DNA from: Blastocatellia bacterium UBA7656
GTDB taxonomy: Bacteria > Acidobacteriota > Blastocatellia > UBA7656
Reading direction: 5' to 3'
DNA: 64,000 bases
NCBI GenBank assembly: GCA_002483445.1
Contig: DLHY01000030.1
Span: 1 to 64,000 of the forward strand
Positions 48,497 through 56,854 of this stretch are shown one piece after another (positions within the stretch are counted from its first letter, which is position 1; each line of letters opens with the position of its first letter). Position numbers and translations under genes: made by a program. The notes under the pieces are model-generated. The model was not told the DNA's origin. It was given only the letters and a program-made list of their open reading frames with translations, and did not search any database.

Positions 48497-51252
48497 TGAA
48501 GTTCCCCCTCCCTCTTTTTAGGTATGATCATCTGAAACTCAGTGGGTTTGCGATTATTGGTCAATCTGAGGTCTCCCCCCAGTTCTTTCATGATCGCTCT
48601 TGATATCGTCAGCCCGAGTCCGGAACTATAGACATCTTTCCTCTTCGCCTGGGGGGTGCGAAAGCCTCTCTCAAAAACCCTTGAGACGTATGGCTCATCG
48701 ATCCCTATGCCCCAATCCTGAAACTTGATGATGAAATTATCCCGATTCTCTTTAACCTCGATTTGCACTCCGAAATCATTCGGGTTGTCTTCAGCATACT
48801 TAACAGAGTTTATAAGCAGATTGAAGACGACCTGATTGAGTCTGCTCGGGTCTGTAAAAACTCTTATTCGCTGACTGCCAGCAGGGTTGTAGATCACCTT
48901 TGCTGGACTGAGACCACGACCGGCTATAAAGGGTCTTAGTTGGTTTATGGTTTTTATAATCACATCTCGATACACAAAAGTTTCTTCCAGCTTCGGTGCG
49001 CGACGAGGCTTACCAAAAAAGTATTCAAGCTCTTCCACCTGATAAGACAGTATGGTGCTGTCGATTAACATGTCGGCAAGTTTGTTGCTCATGAGTTGCT
49101 CACTTAGCTGGCTAAATCGCCTTTCAAGAAAACTTGCGTTGCTTCTGAGACCCACTATAGGCGTGCTTAGTTCATGTATAATCTGATCCATCAAATATAC
49201 TTTCTCCAATTGCAAAGCCTGCGCCGCATAATCGACTAATCGCTTGAGCATCTCCACATCGCGTTCGTAGATGTGGTTTCTATATTTTTTCTTATAGCCA
49301 GCTTCGACTACGCCCGTCACGCGCTTGGTTGCCGGGTCGATCAGAGGGACGAACACTCGCGCCAAATCATCGATGCGAAACCGCTTGGCGAGTTTCTTAT
49401 CCAGCCTGTTGTCATCCAAATCGGGAACTTCAATCTCTTCGTGTCTGACAATATTTGCGTAAATATAGTTGTCGCCTTCCAGGGGATGGACGAACAAAGG
49501 ATAAACAGCTTGTTGCTTAAACAGGTTTATCTCATGCTCTTCGATCCCGGTGACATATTCTGCCTGAATACACTTTCGATCCGGGATCACCCGCAATATA
49601 TTCACATAGTCGAACCCCAGAATCCGCTTAATCCCCCTCAAAAGGGTACTCATAATCTGATCTTGTCTGGTTTCCTTAACTATTCTATCCTCGACCATGC
49701 GCAGATCATTGAGCTTTTTGTCAGATTCGATCCTATCTATCATCAATGCTGCATAACGCGCGAGCGACCATAAGCAACCCTCATCCGTTCGGGAGAAAGC
49801 CTTCGGCTTTGGGCTTTCAATGTTCAATACCCCTATTGGTTTCACACCCTGCTTTACGTCCTTCCCTTCTCGAATTCGTGCCTTGTTCAATAAAATCGGG
49901 ATCGCCATCTCAGATTTAGTGTCTTCCCAGTATTCGACATATATTCCTTTCCATTCCGGACTATGAATATTGCCTGCTCTTACAGGTCGTCCGTCTGCCA
50001 ATGCCTTGCCAGTGATTCCTGTTGGGTATTTGATTAGATATTTAGGTTGCTCTCCGCTAGAAGCCACAGCGCGCAGATCGTCTGTAGCATAGTCCAGCTG
50101 CCTGACCAGCCCCCTCGTTCCGCCTACGAGGTCCAGCCCTCCCTTCAGAAAAATCTCCAGCAGGCTGTCGACATCGTCCGATTCAGACATCTCTAGTATG
50201 ATCTCGGCGAGCTTTTCCAGCTTTCTCTTGTCTTCAGTCTCTTTCAGCAGGCCGATTTTCTGAAACGACAATGCCGCGTGATTTGCGAAAGTCGCAAATA
50301 TCGCTTTTTCCCATTCCTTGAAATGGCGAACGTGTTTAGTGAAAACTTCCAGCATCCCTATCAAATCATCATTTACCTGCAAAGGCACCGTCATCAAAGA
50401 AACCCATCCTCTTCGCTCGATTTCGTTCAAATGAGTCTGTCGAGGATGCGCTTTGGATACTTCAGGAATATAAGAGACTTCATTGCTGGAAAGATGTTTC
50501 TTCACATCATCATTATTTCGATCAAGCTCAAGCTGTCTGTAGTCGTCGTCCACTTCGTCTGTTGCAGCCACGATCTTGAGCTTATTGTCGACCTGCTTCC
50601 AGATGATGCAGATTGGAACCAATAAAAGATCGCGGGCTTTTTCGGCTACAGCCTGGAGAAAATCGGCAGGGTTATCACGCAGTAAGCTTTTCGAAAGCTC
50701 TTTAAGGATGCTCGAAGACCTGTTGAAAGTATGATACTGGTCGAATTTGTCGATAGTGAGCATCGCCTGATGAGCGAATATCTCGATCAGACGTTTTTGA
50801 CTTGGAGTGAATTTGCGTTCAGACGAAAAGTGATTGATGTATCCAATAAGGCTGCTGTTCGAGTGAAGAGGATGACCCAACAATGAATTGATGCCATACT
50901 TTTTCGCTATTTCGGGATTAACCACCCCCTGCCCATCTTTTTGCAAATCGTAAAGCTCCAGCACCTTTCCTGCTCTTACTACGTTGAAGTCCAGATAGCC
51001 TTCTATCGGCAGTTCATCATGCTCGCTAAAGAATTTTTCCATCTCTGGATGAGAGCTTGCCCAGGCAGCGTGTGTGAGTTTTCTTCTATCCAGATCGACA
51101 AAGGCCAGAGTGCAGGTATGCGAGTTCATCGCTTCCTTGCCCAATTCAGTTATCCGCTTCAACGCCTGCTTCTGATCATCGTATTGAAACGGCACATCAC
51201 TCAGAGCGCCGACGATTTCCAACAATCTTGCTTCAGGTGATCTCTTTGCCAT
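48493..51252 (-). CDS. Multi-GAF sensor histidine kinase
   Basis: About 919 residues, soluble. Three or four GAF-like domains occupy residues 20-680 (for example VNPEIAKKYGINSLLGHPLH, WVSLMTVPLQVNDDLIGMLE, and IPILLNKARI...KPIGVLNIESP). The phospho-acceptor His is in QIIHELSTPIVGLRSNASFL, and the ATPase domain has NLLINSVKYAEDN, DWGIGIDEPYVSRVFERGF and SGLGLTISRAIMKELGGDL. I prefer ATG 51252 over an in-frame TTG at 51285. No membrane helix, so the signal is intracellular. It should phosphorylate the receiver encoded by the overlapping next gene. Confidence 0.92.
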   Translation of the reverse strand: MAKRSPEARLLEIVGALSDVPFQYDDQKQALKRITELGKEAMNSHTCTLAFVDLDRRKLTHAAWASSHPEMEKFFSEHDELPIEGYLDFNVVRAGKVLELYDLQKDGQGVVNPEIAKKYGINSLLGHPLHSNSSLIGYINHFSSERKFTPSQKRLIEIFAHQAMLTIDKFDQYHTFNRSSSILKELSKSLLRDNPADFLQAVAEKARDLLLVPICIIWKQVDNKLKIVAATDEVDDDYRQLELDRNNDDVKKHLSSNEVSYIPEVSKAHPRQTHLNEIERRGWVSLMTVPLQVNDDLIGMLEVFTKHVRHFKEWEKAIFATFANHAALSFQKIGLLKETEDKRKLEKLAEIILEMSESDDVDSLLEIFLKGGLDLVGGTRGLVRQLDYATDDLRAVASSGEQPKYLIKYPTGITGKALADGRPVRAGNIHSPEWKGIYVEYWEDTKSEMAIPILLNKARIREGKDVKQGVKPIGVLNIESPKPKAFSRTDEGCLWSLARYAALMIDRIESDKKLNDLRMVEDRIVKETRQDQIMSTLLRGIKRILGFDYVNILRVIPDRKCIQAEYVTGIEEHEINLFKQQAVYPLFVHPLEGDNYIYANIVRHEEIEVPDLDDNRLDKKLAKRFRIDDLARVFVPLIDPATKRVTGVVEAGYKKKYRNHIYERDVEMLKRLVDYAAQALQLEKVYLMDQIIHELSTPIVGLRSNASFLERRFSQLSEQLMSNKLADMLIDSTILSYQVEELEYFFGKPRRAPKLEETFVYRDVIIKTINQLRPFIAGRGLSPAKVIYNPAGSQRIRVFTDPSRLNQVVFNLLINSVKYAEDNPNDFGVQIEVKENRDNFIIKFQDWGIGIDEPYVSRVFERGFRTPQAKRKDVYSSGLGLTISRAIMKELGGDLRLTNNRKPTEFQMIIPKKREGELQ

Positions 51253-51321
51253 CGCTTCTAACTCTTGCACAATACTCGGCAGCAAAGCTGTTTGATCTGT
51301 CTCACATCAGTTTGAATATGA

Positions 51322-51341
51322 AATCATCCAAATGGATGATT
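51322..51341. promoter_or_regulatory. 20-bp perfect dyad upstream of the kinase gene (operator candidate)
   Basis: AATCATCCA-AA-TGGATGATT is a perfect 9-bp inverted repeat in the leader between the predicted promoter (51380-51407) and the kinase start codon. Its position fits a repressor operator or a small RNA hairpin. It has no T run, so it is not a terminator. Confidence 0.55.
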
Positions 51342-51379
51342 CTCGATTTGAGGAGCATCAAATTCCAAAGACAGGCTGT

Positions 51380-51407
51380 ATTATACTACAGGCCGTCTGA
51401 CGTAAAA
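51380..51407 (-). promoter_or_regulatory. Probable sigma70 promoter of the kinase-regulator-subtilase operon
   Basis: Read on the minus strand, TTTTAC (51407-51402) and a perfect TATAAT (51385-51380) are 16 bp apart, giving a leader of about 120 nt. The -35 box is weak. Confidence 0.55.
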
Positions 51408-51536
51408 GCTTTTTTCACCTATGAAAGTGAAGTATCTCGCGGTCACGCATGACCTGTTATCAACGCTCAGACTTTAACAAGCTCGCCCAAAAGTGCTAGA
51501 TTAAAATCGAATGATGAAACTCACAGGGAGCCGAGT

Positions 51537-52679
51537 ATGAAATTTTCTACTAAAGCCATTCACGCGGGCAATGAACCTGACCCGACGACCGGCGCTGTTT
51601 CTGTGCCGATTTATCAAACTTCTACTTACGCTCAGGAAAGCATCGGCAAACATAAAGGATTCGAATATGCCCGCACTCAAAATCCTACCCGACTCGCGCT
51701 TGAACGAAATTTGGCCGCGCTCGAAGGCGGCGCGCACTGCTACGCCTTCGCGTCGGGGATGGCAGCTATCAACGCCGTCACTACTTTGCTCAAAGCGGGC
51801 GATCATGTCATCGTCAGCGATAACACCTACGGCGGAACGTTCCGGCTCTTCGACAAGGTGCTGAAAAAATTTGGGCTTGAGTTCTCTTATGTTGACGGGC
51901 GCGATATGTTCAACTTCGAAGAAGCTCTCAGGCCGGAAACCCGTATGGTCTTCATCGAAACGCCGACTAACCCGGTGATGACGCTCATCGATATCCGCGC
52001 TGTTTCTGCGATCACTCGCCCGCGCAATGTTCGACTGGTCGTCGATAACACTTTTATGAGTCCTTATTTTCAACGCCCGCTCGAACTCGGCGCGGACATC
52101 GTCGTGCATTCGACTACGAAGTACCTCAACGGCCACAGCGACAGCATCGGCGGCGCAGTCATCCTCAACGACGAAGAAGACGCCCGCGCCATTCAGTTCA
52201 TTCAAAACGCGGCGGGCGCGATCATCTCTCCGATGGATTCGTGGCTCGTGCTTCGCGGGACGAAGACGCTGGCAGTGCGAATGCGACAGCATGACGAAAA
52301 CGGTCGCGTCATCGCGCAGTTTCTTGCCGAAAACCCGCGGGTCAAAAAAGTTTATTATCCGGGCCTCAAATCTCATCCGCAGCATGAGCTTGCGCGGCGT
52401 CAGATGACGGGGTTCGGCGGGATGATTTCGTTTGAAACCGGCTCGCTTGAAAATGCCCGCCGCGTGCTTGAAGGCGTGAGGCTCTGTACGTTGGGAGAAT
52501 CTCTCGGCGGAGTCGAAACATTGATCTCCCATCCGGCGACGATGACTCATGCATCTGTCCCGCAGTCGGAGCGCGAGAGGCTTGGCATCACTGACGGGCT
52601 GGTGCGGATTTCGGTCGGCATAGAAGACGTGGAAGACCTGCTTGCCGATCTGGATCAGGCTTTGGAGCAGATCGATTGA
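51537..52679 (+). CDS. Cystathionine gamma-synthase/lyase family PLP enzyme
   Basis: A 380-residue fold-type I PLP enzyme of sulfur amino-acid metabolism. Seen motifs: YARTQNPTRLALERNLAALE (the Tyr/Arg binding the neighbouring subunit's PLP phosphate), FASGMAAINAV, IETPTNPVMTLIDI, VVDNTFMSPYFQRPLELGAD and the PLP Lys in HSTTKYLNGHSD. The C-terminus ESLGGVETLISHPATMTHAS is conserved across the family. Synthase (MetB), lyase and homocysteine-forming variants cannot be separated by eye. GGGAG lies 9 nt before the ATG. Transcribed divergently from the kinase operon; no riboswitch was recognised in the 160 bp upstream. Confidence 0.95.
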   Translation: MKFSTKAIHAGNEPDPTTGAVSVPIYQTSTYAQESIGKHKGFEYARTQNPTRLALERNLAALEGGAHCYAFASGMAAINAVTTLLKAGDHVIVSDNTYGGTFRLFDKVLKKFGLEFSYVDGRDMFNFEEALRPETRMVFIETPTNPVMTLIDIRAVSAITRPRNVRLVVDNTFMSPYFQRPLELGADIVVHSTTKYLNGHSDSIGGAVILNDEEDARAIQFIQNAAGAIISPMDSWLVLRGTKTLAVRMRQHDENGRVIAQFLAENPRVKKVYYPGLKSHPQHELARRQMTGFGGMISFETGSLENARRVLEGVRLCTLGESLGGVETLISHPATMTHASVPQSERERLGITDGLVRISVGIEDVEDLLADLDQALEQID

Positions 52680-52835
52680 GTGTTTTAGGTTGCCGATTAT
52701 GTTGACGAAGGGTTGTTGCGCATCGAAAGAAAATACTTCATAATCTGCCCACAAACGGCAGTAGATGTTTAGGGGAAATTTTTTCGCGCCGCGTCGGCTG
52801 AGCGCCCTTATCAGGCCGGAATGGCGGTTTAAGGT

Positions 52836-53888
52836 ATGCCGGAAAATGTAGCGTTCACCATCGCTGTTTTCGCAATGACTGACGTTGGGATGGTGCGTCA
52901 GGTCAATGAAGATAATTTTCTGGTTGTCAATCTCTCGACCGCTGACACCTGGACTCCGGGAACGACCAAAGGCGACCCGGATGAAAAAATAGCGACCTTC
53001 ACTCAGAGCGCGTGCGGCTCGGTGCTTGCCGTTACAGACGGCATAGGCGGCGCGCTGGCAGGCGAAGTCGCTTCGCACATGGCCGTAGAGAGCGTCCGCG
53101 ACCGTATGCTGGAACTTCAGTCCAGCCCGACTTATTCAAAGTTCCCATTCCACGAAAGACTGAGGCTTTCAATCGAACTGACCAATCAGAATATAAATGA
53201 AATGAGTTCGAAGAAGCGCGAGTACATGGGAATGGGAGCGACTTTCACCGCAGTGGGACTCTTCGGCACGACGGCTTACTTCGGGCAGGTGGGCGACTCT
53301 CGCGCTTACATCATCCGGGGCAACAGCATTCAACAGATAACCCGCGATCAATCCCTTGTCGGCCAACTGGTTCAGGCCGGTCACATCACCGAAGAAGAAG
53401 CCGAGCGGCACGCTTACAAAAACGTCATCCTTCAGGCTCTTGGCGCATCGCCCCGCGTCAATGTGGCCATAGACAGATTGCCGCTTCACGATCTGGATAT
53501 TCTGGTGATGTGCAGCGATGGTTTATCGAACAAGGTGCGCTCGGAAGAGATGCATCAGATCATCGACCGCGCGCCTTCGCTCAAGGAAGCCTGTGAAGAT
53601 TTGATCAAGCTTGCCAATCGGCGAGGAGGAGAAGACAACATCACGGTTCTGGTCTCTCAGTTCACCGGCAATCAGGTTCTTCCCCCCCAGCCTTATACCG
53701 CAACTCCTGACACCGTTCCTTTAGTAAACGGAGTGCCTGCGGTCTCGGACACGACGAAGCCAGCCGAGCGATGGGGAGCCGAGACACTGCCTCGCGATCC
53801 GAACCTTCCTTACGAAATCGATGTCAGAGAATTGCACGAAGAAGAAGACACTCTTCGTCCCGCTGGAGGTGAAGAAGTGAAGAGGTGA
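52836..53888 (+). CDS. PP2C-family serine/threonine protein phosphatase
   Basis: A 350-residue PPM-type phosphatase. Metal-binding motifs are present: TDVGMVRQVNEDNFLVV, AVTDGIGGALAGE, YFGQVGDSRAYI, MCSDGLSNKVR and RGGEDNITVLVSQF. It ends in a Pro/Glu-rich, probably disordered tail of about 80 residues, whose final codons EEVKR are formed by an iterated GTGAAGAG repeat. It should dephosphorylate Ser/Thr proteins in the cytoplasm, but no partner kinase is nearby. Start ATG 52836; no strong Shine-Dalgarno. Confidence 0.95.
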   Translation: MPENVAFTIAVFAMTDVGMVRQVNEDNFLVVNLSTADTWTPGTTKGDPDEKIATFTQSACGSVLAVTDGIGGALAGEVASHMAVESVRDRMLELQSSPTYSKFPFHERLRLSIELTNQNINEMSSKKREYMGMGATFTAVGLFGTTAYFGQVGDSRAYIIRGNSIQQITRDQSLVGQLVQAGHITEEEAERHAYKNVILQALGASPRVNVAIDRLPLHDLDILVMCSDGLSNKVRSEEMHQIIDRAPSLKEACEDLIKLANRRGGEDNITVLVSQFTGNQVLPPQPYTATPDTVPLVNGVPAVSDTTKPAERWGAETLPRDPNLPYEIDVRELHEEEDTLRPAGGEEVKR

Positions 53889-53909
53889 AAAGGTGAAGAG
53901 GTGAAAGCC
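53865..53909. repeat. GTGAAGAG octamer tandem array at the phosphatase 3' end
   Basis: Four to five copies of GTGAAGAG-like octamers run through the last codons and stop of the PP2C gene. No complementary arm was seen nearby, so it is a one-sided array. The next 40 bp before the GNAT gene contain nothing recognisable. Confidence 0.7.
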
Positions 53910-53951
53910 CTCCCTTATGGTGGGCTACTGACATCAGTCGCGGCGACTGGA

Positions 53952-54575
53952 TCAACGACGATCTCTGACTTCGAGTAACAGCGCGCTCTCTTCATCAGAT
54001 CGCGCGGCAATCTCACTGCTTTGATTCAAAAACCACTGACTCTTCAAAATGCGATACTGCACTATCGGTTTATTCTCGCCGTAGGTCGCCCCTCTGAGCC
54101 AGCGAGCGAGTAAACCACTGCGGTGCGGCGTCATACCGATTTTTTCCATTACACGTCGGGAGGCGACGTTGTTGGCAAAACATCGCGCAGATATGCGCTC
54201 AACACCATGATCCTGAAAACCCAGTCGCAGGAGTTCATGGGCCGACTCTGTGGCGTAGCCATTGCCTCGATATGCGCTTCCAAAATGCCAGCCCATACTC
54301 GTTTGAGTGTATCCGGCGATAGTGCCGCCGATGGAGCAGGAGCCAATCAGCGCCCCTGTGTCTTTAAGCACGACTGCAAGGGCGTAACCTAAGCGCGGGT
54401 TCTGCTCGGCCAACATGAGTCCAATTTCAAATTCCCGCATGATTTGCAGGTCGCCTGACTGAAAGGAAAGTATGCCGTCCTGAGCTAAGGGGTCTTTGAA
54501 ATGTTGGGTGAAGGCTTCCCAATCATCCTCCTGATAATCTCGAAGGATTAACCGTTTTGTCTCGATGGAAAACAT
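53952..54575 (-). CDS. GNAT-family N-acetyltransferase (RimJ/RimL type)
   Basis: A 207-residue acetyltransferase. RLILRDYQEDDWEAFTQHFK is the usual RimJ/RimL-type start; LIGSCSIGGTIAG, ASMGWHFGS-type text (TSMGWHFGSAYRGNGYATES, with the acetyl-CoA pyrophosphate loop R-GNG-A) and GVERISARCFANNVASRRVM followed by EKIGMTPH complete the fold. It transfers acetyl groups to a protein N-terminus or small amine; the substrate is unknown. Single gene, no operon. Confidence 0.93.
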   Translation of the reverse strand: MFSIETKRLILRDYQEDDWEAFTQHFKDPLAQDGILSFQSGDLQIMREFEIGLMLAEQNPRLGYALAVVLKDTGALIGSCSIGGTIAGYTQTSMGWHFGSAYRGNGYATESAHELLRLGFQDHGVERISARCFANNVASRRVMEKIGMTPHRSGLLARWLRGATYGENKPIVQYRILKSQWFLNQSSEIAARSDEESALLLEVRDRR

Positions 54576-54669
54576 CGTGCCTCCGATTCAGGGAACGGAG
54601 AAGATCACAACGAAGAGTCAACCCACCGCGCATTGAGCAAGAGGGCGATATGGAAACCGCGCCTTATTC

Positions 54670-55278
54670 TCACTCCGCGTCACGTGAATTTTTCATCCGT
54701 TGGGAGATTCTTCCATACAGCGCCGACCATACATCAGATAAGTCAGCGGCAGCGAATGCCTTTTCTCTCTGATCACAATGGCTATCATAGACCGCAACCC
54801 AAGGCTCGTTCAGCAAGCTCTTGCGCAAACAATCCAGCAAGCTGGTCTTAGGGGTGTAAATCTCCCAGCAGGTGCTGTCCGTGTAAATAAGCCATACACG
54901 AGCATACTTGCGAACGATCTCCGCTGCGTTTCTTGAGTCTCTGAGCAGTCTTCTCAGATACATAGCGGTAATCTGTTGCGGATTGCCTGTTGCTGGATCA
55001 ATGCCCCAAAGTTCGATGTACTCTTCACTGAACTGATCCGCGTAAGAAGACAAACCACCAGGCCGCCAAAGCTGAACCTCCGAGGCTCCTTCGCCCCCGT
55101 AAGAGAGCAGAACGGATGTATCATCGTAGAAGTTAATCGGGGGGGCCATCCATGGCTGAAGGGTGAAACACCAATAGAATCGATCTAAATTCCGGCGGAT
55201 AGAGCCGAACAAATTCCAGAATCGCGGCTCAGGATAATTGCCTTGATAATTGTTTAGTTTCAGAAGAAGGCCGTCCAT
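54670..55278 (-). CDS. Hypothetical protein, unknown family
   Basis: A 202-residue soluble protein rich in Trp and Tyr (PEPRFWNLFGSIRRNLDRFY, WCFTLQPWMAPPINFYDDTS, YIELWGIDPATGNPQQITAM, VWLIYTDSTCWEIYTPKTSL). No signal peptide or catalytic motif was recognised. The start ATG at 55278 (MDGLLLKLNNYQG) is the first of the frame. It lies between the GNAT gene and pilR on the same strand, but the distances (94 and 61 bp) leave cotranscription open. Its style recalls small immunity or SMI1/Imm-like proteins, but I cannot confirm this. Confidence 0.65.
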   Translation of the reverse strand: MDGLLLKLNNYQGNYPEPRFWNLFGSIRRNLDRFYWCFTLQPWMAPPINFYDDTSVLLSYGGEGASEVQLWRPGGLSSYADQFSEEYIELWGIDPATGNPQQITAMYLRRLLRDSRNAAEIVRKYARVWLIYTDSTCWEIYTPKTSLLDCLRKSLLNEPWVAVYDSHCDQREKAFAAADLSDVWSALYGRISQRMKNSRDAE

Positions 55279-55339
55279 CTGATACCTTTCTCTGCAAAGA
55301 GACGACCCGAAACAAAAATCAAAACATCCTTGTCGCCCA

Positions 55340-56803
55340 TCAACGATGAGCCGCCGTGTCGCTCATGTTGCCCGTAGATTCTCTCAGCAGACTCGCAGTA
55401 TGACGAATCTTGTGCTTGTCGAGGAGATGTCGCAGCGAGCGCACTGGCATGTTCAAAATCTCCGCCGCGCGGGTCTGATTGCCGCTCGTGCGCTGAAGCG
55501 CCTTGATGATGTAATCCTTTTCAAGTTGCGCGAGATATGCCTCCAGGTCGAATCCATCTTCAGGCAAATCAATATCAGTGATCATTCTGGGCTTGTACTT
55601 GAGTATGCGTTCGGGCAGACACTCCGGCCCGACCGCGCCTTCCTTCGCGCCCCCCTCGGCGCTCATCGCCCGCGAAGGCTGAAGGGCTACCGCGCGCTCG
55701 ATAGTGTTTTCAAGCTCGCGCACATTGCCCGGCCAGTCGTAAGACTCAAGATACTGCATACACTCTTCCGAGATTTCCAGCGGCACGCGGCACGCCGCTG
55801 CGCAGTATTTGTTTATGAAGTGACGGACGAGTTCAGGTATGTCAGCCCGACGAGCGCGAAGCGGAGGCATCTCGATGGGTATGACGCTGATGCGATAAAA
55901 AAGATCGTTGCGAAATGTCCCCAACTCGACCATCTTCGCAAGGTCGCGATTCGTGGCGGCCACTACGCGGCAATCGACGGGGATTTCTTCAAGCCCGCCC
56001 ACACGACGTATGCATCGCTCCTGAAGCACGCGAAGAAGTTTCACCTGCATCGCAGGCGTAGTCTCTCCGATTTCGTCGAGAAAGATCGTCCCTCCTTCGG
56101 CTGCTTCAAAAAGTCCTTTGCGGTTGGCCCCTGCTCCTGTAAACGCCCCCTTCATGTAGCCGAACAGTTCCGATTCGAGAAGCGTTTCGGTGAAGGCTCC
56201 GCAGTTGATCGAAACGAATGGCGCGGCTGCGCGATCACTTGTGTCGTGAATGGCGCGAGCGACAAGCTCTTTTCCCGTTCCCGATTCGCCCGTGATCAAC
56301 ACGGTCGATGTGGTGGCGGCGACCGTAAGAATCATCTGATTGATGGCGTGCATCTGAGGAGAGGAGCCGACCATGTTATTAGGCGAGTTGCGCTTGCGCT
56401 GCTCATCCTTGAGGACTTTGTTCTCCTGACGAAGCCGTTTCTTTTCGAGCGCCTTGCTTATGGTTATCTTGAGTTCTTCGACATCGAAGCCGGAGTCTTT
56501 GATGACGAAATCTTCAGCGCCCAGCTTGAAGGCTCGGCGCGCAGTGTCGACGGTTGCGAACGCCGTTATCATGATGACCATCGTTTCGGGCGAAATCTCG
56601 CGCACGCGATCCAGAAGATCGATGCCGCTGATGTCGGGCATCTTCACGTCCGATATCATAAGGTCATAAACATTATGCCGGACCAGTTCCAGCGCGCGAG
56701 TGCCGTTCTCGGCGGTATGGACGGAATAATTGGCGCGTTTCAGCACAAGCTCCAGGAGTTCGCGCATACTGCGTTCATCATCTACGACAAGTATCTTTTC
56801 CAT
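55340..56803 (-). CDS. pilR: NtrC-type sigma54-dependent response regulator (PilR-like)
   Basis: About 487 residues. The receiver domain has KILVVDDERSMRELLELVLK and phospho-acceptor Asp in LMISDVKMPDISG. The AAA+ domain has Walker A LITGESGTGKELVARAIHD, the sigma54-contacting loop ESELFGYMKGAFTGAGANRK, and Walker B GGTIFLDEIGET. The C-terminal Fis-type helix-turn-helix reads NQTRAAEILNMPVRSLRHLL. I start at ATG 56803 with AGAGGA upstream. It is adjacent to pilS and the pilus motor genes, so it probably activates pilin transcription with sigma54. Confidence 0.93.
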   Translation of the reverse strand: MEKILVVDDERSMRELLELVLKRANYSVHTAENGTRALELVRHNVYDLMISDVKMPDISGIDLLDRVREISPETMVIMITAFATVDTARRAFKLGAEDFVIKDSGFDVEELKITISKALEKKRLRQENKVLKDEQRKRNSPNNMVGSSPQMHAINQMILTVAATTSTVLITGESGTGKELVARAIHDTSDRAAAPFVSINCGAFTETLLESELFGYMKGAFTGAGANRKGLFEAAEGGTIFLDEIGETTPAMQVKLLRVLQERCIRRVGGLEEIPVDCRVVAATNRDLAKMVELGTFRNDLFYRISVIPIEMPPLRARRADIPELVRHFINKYCAAACRVPLEISEECMQYLESYDWPGNVRELENTIERAVALQPSRAMSAEGGAKEGAVGPECLPERILKYKPRMITDIDLPEDGFDLEAYLAQLEKDYIIKALQRTSGNQTRAAEILNMPVRSLRHLLDKHKIRHTASLLRESTGNMSDTAAHR

Positions 56804-56854
56804 GGGAATCCTCTCGGAATCAGCCCTCAGAGCCAATTCGGTGCCGATTTAATT

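Noticed and set aside
51440..51536. SAM-type riboswitch before the transsulfuration gene
   Set aside because: The leader is short and shows none of the conserved riboswitch helices I would recognise.
51501..53078. Long minus-strand open frame of 525 codons
   Set aside because: It lies antisense to the transsulfuration enzyme and the start of the phosphatase gene, is full of Arg/His typical of reversed coding sequence, and shows no motif.
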